Assembly (NCBI GenBank): GCA_022376515.1
Contig: WTXI01000009.1
Location: 952,288-1,016,287, forward strand
Reading direction: 5' to 3'
From: Lactifluus volemus
Taxonomy: Eukaryota > Basidiomycota > Agaricomycetes > Russulales > Russulaceae
Length of the DNA stretch: 64,000 nt
Shown: piece after piece, positions 1-9,303 of the stretch
How the letters are laid out: each line of letters starts with the position of its first letter
Position numbering within the stretch: the first letter of the stretch is position 1
The notes under the pieces: model-generated
What the model saw: only the letters and a program-made list of their open reading frames with translations
Databases searched by the model: none
Told to the model about the DNA's origin: nothing
Made by a program: the position numbers and the translations under genes

Positions 1-1339
1 GACATGCTAGCACATTCGCAACCCCTTCTACTCACTATCTGTTACATAAACTTGAATGGCAACCGTGAGATGACAGCAAAGGATGAAGAAGGTGCACTAC
101 TCGCGCTCTCGCATCGTGACCGTGTGCATCGTATTGCACTTTGTATGCCAGCCTCAAAGTTAGGCAAGTTTGTCAACGCTATGGATGACGAATTCCCAAT
201 TCTGGACCGGATATGTATCGGCTCCCAGCCCGGAGATCCTACAGGCCAAATATTTCCTAAGACATTCCAGCGCCCAATCTACGCCACGCGTGGACGAGTT
301 GCCGTCCTATTGGATCTCCCTTGGTCACAACCACCGTATGCCTCGTCAATCTCGAACTTATGGATATCCCGCCGTCCCCCTTGTTCCCCCCAAGTTATAT
401 ACTCGTACGGCTTTCACTCATGTCCCAGCTGGCGACTCTCAGAATACATTTTCATTCCCCTCACCCAAATCGTGATGTCGAGACGCCAGAAGTGACTAAT
501 GTGATGCTTCCTAACCTTCAAGTATTCTCATATCGAGGTGTCAGCGCTTACTTGGAAGGCCTGGCTCGAATCAGAGCTCCTACCCTCAAGGTTCTCGATG
601 TCCAGCTTTTCAACCAGCTCACTTTTACTGTTCCATGGCTGTTGGAGTTCATGCGGGCATCAGAATTCCTCAGATTCAGTGCTGTCAAGATCACTTTTGA
701 TGGGGATTCCCTTGGTTTAATGGCAGGACCTGATTCGAGTTGGCAGCAACGGTCCTTGCGCTTGCAGATCATGTGCAAACAGCTTGATTGGCAGGTAGCG
801 TCCACAGTGCAAACTTCGATTCAGTTTCCCCTGAACTCTCTGGTGTGGAAGAGCTCATACTCTTCGACGGGGTACACAATAGATCGTCAGACCCGCACGA
901 CGAAGTCAACAGAAAGCAGTGGCGCAAGCTTTTTCGGTCGTTCAGCAGCGTGAAGTCACTTAGTGTACCAAAATCACTTTCTGGGAGGCTCTCTCATTCA
1001 TTATGCTCGGTGGATGGAGAAGCGTCTCTGGAACTCTTACCGAAGCTGCTGGTTCTTCAACACGTTGGTGGAAGCCGTGTCGATGATGTATTTTCTTCTT
1101 TCATACGTGAACGACGGGCAGCGGGCCACAGGGTCCATCTAGAAGCCACATCATCTTATATACCACGGCAGCGTATGGGGCTGCATATACAGCAACAGCT
1201 GCAGGAGGCGCAGCGACGGAAACAGGAGGATCAGCAACGGCGGCAGAAACAGCAGCAACTGCGGCGGTCCGAGGAGGAGGGCGAGAGACGAGAGCTGCTG
1301 CGACGGCCACTGGCAGGGGGGATACCACAGCAGGAGTAG
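1..1339 (+). pseudogene. F-box-like protein, copy A, frameshifted, left end cut by window
   Basis: This is a relative of the genes at 3750-5587 and 62583-64000. It starts mid-gene at the paralogues' 'DMLAHS' position, so the F-box-like N-terminus lies outside the window. Aligned base by base with copies B and C, it lacks one base near 272-280 (just after 'PKTFQ') and another near 809-815 (after 'ASTVQ'). The reading therefore moves through all three forward frames: from 4 to about 275, then to about 812, then to the stop at 1339. The restored family features are 'ALSHRDRVHRIAL', 'LPNLQVFSYRGVSAY', 'LLEFMRAS' and a Gln/Arg/Glu-rich coiled-coil tail (about 1185-1330). Such proteins would normally recruit substrates to SCF ubiquitin ligases, but with two frameshifts this copy is probably dead. 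Two independent 1-bp losses argue against simple sequencing error. Confidence 0.8.
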
Positions 1340-2149
1340 GAGCAGCGACTGCCACTGGTATTGTGGAAACCACAGCAGCGGGAGCAGCGACTGCCAGTGG
1401 CAGTGCGGCAACCACTGCAGCAGAAAGGACTGTAGGAAAAGCTTCCATGCTTATATTAACGTTAGTCGAAAGTAGTGTGAGGTCTATGTATTCACTCGTT
1501 CCTTGTCCCTTGGACGTGTCTTGGAAAAATTGCTTGCGGGCCCTTAATACTGTACTTTTATCCAGCAGTTCATCTGCTTAGTAGCCAGCAGCGGGATATT
1601 CTTCTCCCGCACCACTTATCATCAGACTTTCAGCCCAGTTCACACAGGCTGCAGTCCGAGCCGTAGTTCGCTACGTGCATTCACCAAGTTTGATTTCTGT
1701 TAGCTTTAATGGCGGCAGAGTTGGAGATAAGAAAGATGTTTAAAAGTCGCCTCTCAAAGTCCCGGGTCGAATCTCTGTCGCGGGTCACTTGTTATACATG
1801 TATTTTGGGTTTCCGAGTCTACGGGTAAGGTCCATATACATACCCTCGCACCCCAAAGCCCATACCTGCCAGTGTGGGTATGGATAGATTGAACATTTGG
1901 CAGCACACCGCTGCTGTCCTCCGACCCTTATCTACGTTTTCTCCTGAATCACCCTTCTTTTTTCTCCTCATTGCTTACTTTTCATCATTTTTCTTGGATT
2001 GCCACCCACCTGTTCCCATACTCCTACTGGGTTCATTCAGCCACTCCCTTCCGCCGTTTCCGCCCTATACCGCTCAGGTTGAAACTCCAGATCGCATTTC
2101 GACACTGGCAGGCTTTACCTGAAAGTAAAAACTGTATCTACTGTGACCA
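1340..2149. other. Non-coding flank, duplicated at about 5590-5735 and 6632-7200
   Basis: I see no gene here. Stretches around 1470-1500 match about 5630-5675, and 1675-1960 matches about 6688-6890, so this is the old spacer between the F-box and MATE genes of unit A. A 42-nt imperfect direct repeat rich in CAG/GCA units lies at about 1339-1425. It makes long but meaningless low-complexity ORFs on the minus strand. Confidence 0.6.
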
Positions 2150-2820
2150 TTTTCAGACGCTTACTTCACCTCCGGATCCCTTCAGTCCGTTCCGAGCCAC
2201 ACAACAGCATACTCCGAGTCGCATGTTGCCACGATAACCAAAGCGATGACCTGGCTTGCAGAGCAGCAATATTTGACGGTACGCAGGGACAACAATAAGT
2301 CATGGATCAGGTTGAATAGAGGGAAACACACCGATCCAGAGGCCCTCTAGACCATATCCGGCGTGGAAGGGCGAGGATATACTAGTACGCTACAATGTTG
2401 AACGCCGCGCCGAGGTGCTGCCGGCTCGGTCCACGCAACACACCGAGCCGCCGGACGAGCCTGCGAGACCATCGGCGGCTTGAAATGAGGCAACAAGCGG
2501 CATCACCTGGGCGACGAGCCGTACGACGGACACGTCTTCGCTGAAGAGATAGCCAAAAACCTTTGAGGGGTTGGATTCAGATCTCGTGCTAGGATTTTGG
2601 GGGTTCTGGATGAGGGACGTACATCGTTGGAGAATCGGTGCCCATCAGCGCGCTCAGCAGCGCGATACAGGCATACGAACCGATGCCCAATGGGATAGTA
2701 TTCAGGACTAGATTTGTCTTTAATACACGTGGCTGACGGTAGAGGGGAATGGGAGGAACGAACTTTGATCTGTCGTCACAATGACGGACCGCGCGGTGAG
2801 TGGGAGGTTACCCAGGTGAA
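2150..2820 (-). pseudogene. MATE transporter relic (3' part only)
   Basis: This stretch is clearly similar to 7200-8110, the 3' half of the intact MATE gene, in the same order and orientation. Recognisable pieces include the last exon ('VVALFIVGT' region, 2160-2270), the long penultimate exon (about 2320-2570, '[12 protein letters not shown]' region) and the tiny exon near 2690-2710. The exon that in the intact gene encodes the '[18 protein letters not shown]' region is mostly missing, an internal loss of roughly 290 bp between about 2640 and 2680. The last exon has several small deletions. Similarity stops abruptly near 2820, inside the equivalent of exon 5, so the whole 5' half is absent. 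It cannot encode a transporter. Confidence 0.75.
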
Positions 2821-3749
2821 GATCAATGAGACGCAACAGACATCACTTGGTCTCTTCCAGAAGGAGAGGGAAAAAGCCTCCGTTGTCGCCATTAAGCCTT
2901 ACAAATTTGCTTTGCAGGTCTATGAGAAAAATCTGAGAATACGTCATATTCCACTGCGGACTCGGAGGAGGACATGAAAGTGGGTGAGAGCGTGAGTGGT
3001 GCATGCGATTCGGCGCGCCACCCAGTATGAATGGCACCTTCGCGATCTCGATCGATCGGGGACTCTGCGAGCGGGAGGGGTTTGGAGAAACTTGCTTACG
3101 TAGACATGGACGTGGATGGTCTGCTGTTGTTGTTGACATCCTCCCTCGTGCTCGAGTGTCTTCCCAGAGAGGAAAAAAGCTGCACGGCGACCTTGGATCC
3201 AGCGGAGGGAAGTGGATGATAAGGCGATCCCATCACGGTGTCATATACCTTGTTCTCCATGGCATAAGATAGACAAATTGCCATAGGAAGAAGACGTGGG
3301 GAAGTAGGTGCGGGTGGAATCAAGGGTGGAATCTGCATGAGTCTGCATTTGAAGGATGTGGTTACCCGGGCCGGATGCGATTACCTCGGGCTTATGTCAG
3401 CCCCCACGTTGTTCGGACTCCTAACTTATTTGGAGCGGTCATGATTCACTCTTTGGAAATTGCGATCGCTGTGCGGGGGACGGTGTCCATCTCATAATCT
3501 GGGCCACCCCATTCAGCTCGATTGGTGTGTGTTCCTTTACCATCTACTAGCTGACCCATGTCTCAGCAACGAGAACCAGTTTGGCCTCAGCGGCTTCACA
3601 GTGGTCAAGGTTCTGCCGGACTCCGTGTTGTGCTGTTGAAATCTATTGATAGTTTAAAGCAGACGTCATTGTATGTCCCTAGTAAATTATTAGGAGTAAT
3701 GTGATAATTTTCTAGCAAATCCTATGACTGGTGGGCCAAAACCAGAAGT
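2821..3749. other. No confident gene; junction between duplicated units
   Basis: The MATE similarity ends at the left border and the F-box copy B similarity begins near 3730. Open minus-strand frames at 2843-3338 encode Pro/Ser-rich peptides (for example near 'SPRSIEIAKVPF'). I could not join them into a sensible gene. The interval 3340-3740 shows nothing I can name. Confidence 0.4.
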
Positions 3750-5587
3750 GTGAAATGCCAAAATCACACCTGTGCCCCTGTCGTGACTTCTCTCATCTTC
3801 CCTCTCGTCCCTCCGTGGGGTTTCTCAATACTGAGCAGACCACTAATGGTAGACGAGCAACTGAACGTGTCAGGTGTATCAAGTCGTGAGTGCCAAAGCT
3901 CGTTGTCCCTGTTCCGTGTACCGACTTTTGATCCATCAGAGCTCACAAACAACACACTACTTACCCCTATCCAAATACTCAACGACGATGTCCTTCTCAA
4001 CATATTCCATCTCTATCAACTCGACATTAGGGATGAAGATATCTCTAAGAAAGTTCGACTCAGGTGGGATCGCCAACGTTGGTGGTACAAGCTAGCTCAG
4101 GTCTCTCGAAAGTGGCGGCACCTCATCCTTGCGTCCCCAATTCGACTGGATATCCACCTTCTTTGCTCCTATGGCGTGCCTGTAGCAGACATGCTAGCAC
4201 ATTCACCCCCACCCCTTCCACTCACCATCTGGTACACAAATAGCGACCTTGAGATGACAACAAAGGATGAAGAAGGTGTACAACTGGCGCTCTCGCATCG
4301 TGATCGAGTGCACCGTATTGCTCTTTGTGTGTCAGCCTCAAAGTTAGGCAAGTTTATCAACGCTATGGATGGCAAATTCCCAATTTTGGAGCACATCTGT
4401 ATCAGCTCCCAGCCTGGATGTGCCCAAACGTTTCCTAAGACATTCCAAGCACCCAATCTACGCCACGTGTGGACGACTGGCCGTCCTATTGGATCTCCTT
4501 TAGCCACAACCACCGTATGCCTCATCATTCTCGAGCTTATGGATATCCCGCCGTCCCCTGGTTTCCCCCAAGTTATATACTCGCACGGCTTTCACGCATG
4601 CCCCAGCTGACGACTCTCAAACTCCATTTTAATTCTCTTCAGATAAACCGTCGTGATGTGACCCCAGCAGCGACGCGTGTGACACTTCCTAACCTTCAAG
4701 TATTTTCATATCGAGGTTTCAGCGCTTACTGGGAAGGCCTAGCTCGGATCAATGCTCCTACCCTCAGCGTTCTCGATGTCCAGTTTTTCAACAGGGTCGT
4801 TTGTGCTATTCCACGGCTCTTGGAGTTCATGCGGGCATCAGAAATCCTCAGATTCAGCGCTGTCAAGATCACTTTCGACTGGGATTTCCTTGATATATCC
4901 GCGGGTCCTGATCCGAGTTGGCGGCAACGCTCTTTGCACTTGAAGATCATGTGCAAAGACCTTGATTGGCAGATAGCGTCCGCAGTACAGATCTTCGATT
5001 CAATTTCGCCCATACTCTCTTGTGTGGATGAGCTCGTGCTCTTCCACGTGCCAATGTCATACTTTGGATTGGCAGACCCGTTATCGTCATACTATGGATC
5101 GGCAGACCCGCGCCACGAGTTCAATAGAACACAGTTGCGCAAACTTTTGAGGTCGTTCAGCAACGTGAAGACACTTAGTGTACCAGGATCATTCTCTGGG
5201 CAACACCCTGGCGGGAGCAATTTTAGCGATGTATTCAACTCTTTCATACTTGAGCGACGGGCAGCGGGCCACAGTGTCAATCTGGCCATATCATCGAATA
5301 TGTTGCAGCAGATACAACAGCAGATGAAACGGTGGCGGCAGCATGCGCAGCGGCTACAGCAGCAGGTACCTCTGCAGGAGGCGGAGCTTGATATGCTCCG
5401 AACAGAGCAGGATGTGCGACTGCGGGAGCTGGAGCTGATGCTGCGGAAAATGGAGCTGGAGCAGCGGCAAATGGAGCTAGCGCAGGCGCTGCCGCAACGG
5501 GAGCACCATTGGCAAATGCAGGACCTGCAGCGTGAAAGTATCCGTACATTAGCTGTTTTAACTGACTTTTTGCATGGAAGTCTGTAA
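3750..5587 (+). pseudogene. F-box-like protein, copy B, one frameshift
   Basis: The F-box-like core starts near 3966 with 'PIQILNDDVLLNIFHLY' followed by 'YKLAQVSRKWRHLILASP'. This is the usual hydrophobic N-terminal box that would bind Skp1 in an SCF ubiquitin ligase. A leucine-rich region follows, then a Gln/Glu/Arg coiled-coil tail (about 5300-5540). Compared with copies A and C, one C is missing in the C-rich stretch at about 4556-4575. The reading frame therefore ends at 4610, and the family sequence ('LTTLKLHF', 'LPNLQVFSYRGFSAY') continues in another frame to 5587. In copy C the box is joined to an upstream exon by an intron whose acceptor corresponds to about 3939. Sequence from 3750 to there resembles that intron, so 3750 is probably not the true start; I could not find exon 1. 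A sequencing slip in the C run remains possible. Confidence 0.7.
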
Positions 5588-5719
5588 AACAACACCAGTG
5601 GCACGTCTCGCTTCAATTAGCCATACTGGAAAGTAGTCTGAGGTCTATGTATTTCAAACGTATTCACTCGTTCTTCGCATGTGTCTTTCCCTTGCCTCCA
5701 ATACGTTTATTTTATTCGT

Positions 5720-5732
5720 TACCCTCCCCTTT

Positions 5733-5735
<3 letters not shown>
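5720..5735 (+). repeat. Target-site duplication, left copy (16 bp)
   Basis: The 16 bases taccctcccctttcat are identical to 6616-6631. They directly abut a T run ending at 5766. Confidence 0.85.
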
Positions 5736-5767
<32 letters not shown>

Positions 5768-6615
5768 GAAAGCGCTTTTTATTTGGGAGTTAACTAAGAC
5801 GCTAACTACCTAAATAAAGTGCTAAGTGTCAGGAGATTTACCATCAGCTTATCTTAGCGCGCTGGAGCCGGGCCGGTGGACCGGGGAGAGGACGAAAATG
5901 CATTTACGCACATCCCTGGAAGGGGATAGTGTGGGACTCAGGCCACTTCACCTGGGGTCAGCTATCATGGCCTCCTACCCACTAAAACCTCACGATTGTA
6001 GAGCCAGTTGTATGGGGGATCCCCATGCTGTCTTAGGATGAGATCCCAGGTGCGGGATATTGTCATGGTGAACTTCTTATTTTGTTTGATTTTAGCCGTG
6101 ATTCTTCATATTTTTAGTTCGGTGGTCGGTTTGGTGGCTTATGGTGCAGGTAGATGCGCAGATTCTTCATTGTGGGCAGGTTGCCAGTGGTGCGGGTTGG
6201 TGCGTGTGACTGGCCCGGGCTCCGGGCCGGGGATTGGGACGCGTGGTTTGGGGCAGTTGTTTTGCTGGTGCCCGTGATTGTAGTGTAGGTCATGGTGGCA
6301 GTGGCATTGAGATTTTAGGATGTCTTGTAGTTGCTTATGCTAGGTAGTGCTTTGTAGTAGGTAGTCCAGTACTAGCAAGTGGTACTGTAGTGACATCTTG
6401 TGCTGTGATTGAGTGGCATGCAGGTTGGTGGATATGGTTCATACATTATACCGTTTGTTGGGCTCTCCAAGTCTCAACGCCTTATAGTTAACAGGGTTTA
6501 TGATATTATGGTGTGTGTGTTAGGGGGTCGTGGTGTGCGAGAGCGGTGTGTCGCTCACCCTTGCCTGGTGTAGGAAAAACCCGCCATGGTGGTGGTTCGG
6601 GTTCAAGGGCCCCCC
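5736..6615 (-). mobile_element. 880-bp non-LTR retroposon (SINE-like or truncated LINE tail)
   Basis: The insert is bounded by a perfect 16-bp duplication (5720-5735 and 6616-6631) and begins on the plus strand with about 31 T residues (5736-5766). That corresponds to a poly-A tail at the 3' end of a minus-strand element, the hallmark of target-primed reverse transcription. The matching spacer of unit A (about 1500-1680) has no equivalent, so the insertion followed the duplication or happened only in this copy. I find no reverse transcriptase, endonuclease or long reading frame, so it is non-autonomous or a 5'-truncated 3' end. The uninterrupted tail and perfect duplication suggest a fairly recent event. 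The family was not identified. Confidence 0.8.
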
Positions 6616-6631
6616 TACCCTCCCCTTTCAT
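6616..6631 (+). repeat. Target-site duplication, right copy (16 bp)
   Basis: Identical to 5720-5735. It marks the 5' end of the minus-strand retroposon. Confidence 0.85.
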
Positions 6632-7203
6632 GCTCAGGCGCCGCTGGCAGTCACGGCCCGGGTGCCGTTATGCCCCCCTATGCATTCTGAATCACCAAGT
6701 TTGATTGCAAGTGAATGGAGAGAAAGAGGGTGTTTAAAGCTGCCTCTTCCGGGTCCCGGTCGAGTCTCTGTCGCAGGTACACTTGGGATATGTACGTTGG
6801 GTCTTCACAGATAAATATATACTAGTACATTGGTGGGTTGGACATTTTTCAGCGCCACCGCTGTCCTCCGAGTGGCATACCATGTTTTCTACTGAGCCAC
6901 CCTTTTTTGCTCCTCATTTCTTCTTTTTCATATTCCTTGCGCCGCCCTTGTCACTTTGACCCAGTACTTCTCACAACGGCCTCTTGTGTCTCTTGCAAGT
7001 TCCTGGATTGCTACCCACGCCTGCTATGTCCATTTCAGCCACTCCCGGGGCCCTTCCGCCATACCCACTGGCACCCCGTTCTTTCCACCTTCCTCGATAC
7101 CACTCACGTTACAACTCCAGATCGCATTCGACACTAGCAAGCCGTGGCCCCATGGGAAGCTTTACCTAAAAGTACAAACTACCAAATCTACTGTGACATA
7201 TAT
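6632..7203. other. MATE 3' flank, duplicated in unit A
   Basis: This stretch resembles about 1675-2150: shared 'accaagtttgatt', 'gctgtcctccga' and 'ctccagatcgcat' neighbourhoods. It is the downstream region of the MATE gene. I see no gene in it. Confidence 0.55.
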
Positions 7204-9239
7204 CTAGACGTTTACTTCAGTCACTTCATCGTACACCTCCGGATTATTCCTCCGGATCCCCTTCTCAACTTCATAGTCCCAGTCAGTTCCAAGCCACACA
7301 ACGGCGTACTCGCATGTCCCCACGATGAACAATGCCACCACCTGGCCTGCAGAGCAGCAGCATTTGACGACACGCAGGAACAACAATGAGTCAAGCATCA
7401 GCTACGTTGGGTAGAGGGAAACGCACCGATCCAGAGGCCCTGTAAACCGTATCCGGCGCGAAAGGCGAGCATGATTCCAATTGGAAGGGCGAGGATATAG
7501 TACGCTACAATGTTGAACGCCGCGCCGAGGTGCTGCCGGCCCAGTCCACGCAACACACCGCCGCACGAGCCTGCGAGGCCATCGGCGACTTGAAATGAGG
7601 CAACAAGTGGCATCACCTGGGCGACGAGCAGTACGACGGACACGTCTTCGCTGAAGAGATAGCCAAAAACCTTCGGAGGGGTCGGGTTCAGATCTCGTGC
7701 TAGGTCTGGAGCGAGGGACGTACATCCTTGGAGAGAAGCATCGAAAGCATGACGACGGCGCCTAGCAGCGCGCTCAGCAGCGCCGATAGATGTCCGATGA
7801 ACTTGGCCCCAGCTGCGTCGCGCCGGCCTATAGCGTTGCCCACCCGAGTGGACGCTGCGACACCTGCGCGATACAGAAATGAAGAGAATAATAAATGAAA
7901 GTAGATGAAAGAGACATGTCAACTCATTAATGGGAGGCAGGGAGAGTCAGACGTACCAATGCCGAATGGGATAGTATTCAGGACTAGATTTGTATTTAAT
8001 AAATGTGGCTAAAAGTAGAGGAGAATATGAGGAACGGACTTTGGTCTGTCGTCATGATGACGGACTGCGCGGCGAGTGGCACGTTACCCAGGCGAGCGGC
8101 CGCAAGCGCGACAATCTCGAAAGAGGCCCTGAACGAAGAATCAATCACATGAGCGAGATAACTAGGACGACCCTCTTGAAGGGAAATGCAGACGCACCAT
8201 TCCGATCCGACCATTAGAATGCCGGGGAGTGCCAACTTGAGAAAGGCGATGCAACTTCGCGGATCCAGCGCGGCACGCAGTTGGAAACCGCCCCATGTCT
8301 GGTTCAGCGTGTGGGTCGGAGAACATGCGGTGTACATGATAAGGAAGAGGAAAGCAAGCCAGAACGTGAGCGAGAGGGCAATGGGAGAGCCATTGATACC
8401 GAAGGAGCTGTAGTGGACGAAGTAGACGTTGAGCACGAGATTGATGGGGAAGATGACGATCAGCACGTGGGTCGACGCGCCCATGATCCCTATGTGCACG
8501 TGGGGTCAGCGTCATTTGTGACGACCACATGAAAGTAGACTGCGTCATACCCTGACATTGCAAATACTTCTTGAGACTTTCAAAGCCGATATACCCAGGG
8601 GCAGCGAGGAGTAGCAGCCGCAAGTAATCTTGGGTACTTTGGCTAAGTTTGACATCTTGATGAAGGGCTATCAGGATGGGCGCCATGTTTGCCCACGCGA
8701 TCCCAACAGGAATGAAAAGTAGGCAAAGCATGATGAAGCATCGCTGGAAATGGACAGATAAATCTGTCGAGTGCTTTCCGCCTGTGAAGGCTTGTGAACC
8801 TAATGTGTCAAGGGCAGTCGACCCGCCAAGTACGACACACCAGCCTGTATGTGACAAAAAAAAAAAGAGCGATGTGGGATCATATGTCCACTGATGCGAA
8901 GGGGGCCAGTACTAGCCAGTTACAAATGCCAACATGAGGGAGAATGCGGCAACAGATAACTCATTTGGGCCGAGCCGGCCTGCAATGACGACTGCGATGG
9001 CTTGGATGGAGTTTTGAAGAGTGTACGAGAATATAACTGAATGTTTCAACAAGGTGAGCCATGGTCGCTATAGGACGAAGATGACAAGAGGCACCTGGCA
9101 GGGAATCTCTAAAGAGTGAGATAATCTCACGCCAGCCATGGGGCTGGGACGGAGCTACCCGTTCGAGTAAGGGAGAAGCCTCATCAACCCTCGCGGCGAG
9201 GGCGGAGGACTCTGCGAGGTAAGAACCGTTCTCGTTCAT
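7204..9239 (-). CDS. MATE-family multidrug/toxin extrusion transporter
   Basis: Nine exons give an in-frame 497-residue protein, normal for eukaryotic MATE carriers. These are membrane antiporters that export organic cations and drugs. Exons run 9239-9095, 9036-8917, 8844-8551, 8489-8198, 8128-8040, 7983-7957, 7863-7724, 7670-7427 and 7346-7204; phases agree at every join. Family landmarks are '[14 protein letters not shown]', '[17 protein letters not shown]', 'QAFTGG', '[16 protein letters not shown]' and '[18 protein letters not shown]'. The start is the ATG at 9239, giving a '[11 protein letters not shown]' cytosolic leader that contains 'EASPLLE'. Intron 2 has a GC donor, needed to make 'VTGW', and exon 6 is only 27 nt. 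A decayed 3' copy lies at 2150-2820. Confidence 0.93.
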
Positions 9240-9290
9240 AGTAACTTGAATGCCGAGGGAAATATATCCCTTCAAATGCCCTCGCTCTCT

Positions 9291-9303
9291 CTTTATATAT
9301 AAT
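9291..9303 (-). promoter_or_regulatory. TATA-like box upstream of the MATE gene
   Basis: On the minus strand it reads attatatataaag, 52-64 bp before the ATG at 9239. That spacing suits a TATA box with a short leader. Confidence 0.45.

Noticed and set aside
1101..1448. Minus-strand Ala/Val-rich frame, 115 residues
   Set aside because: It is an antisense shadow of the CAG/GCA-rich coiled-coil region of F-box copy A, with pure low complexity.
1740..1800. B-box-like gggtcgaatctc suggesting a tRNA or SINE
   Set aside because: No matching A box or cloverleaf could be drawn. The segment belongs to the duplicated spacer.
2843..3338. Overlapping minus-strand frames with Pro/Ser-rich peptides
   Set aside because: No recognisable domain, and the exons could not be joined in phase with sensible signals.
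5826..6277. Plus-strand frames inside the retroposon
   Set aside because: The element is on the minus strand and these peptides match no known transposon protein.
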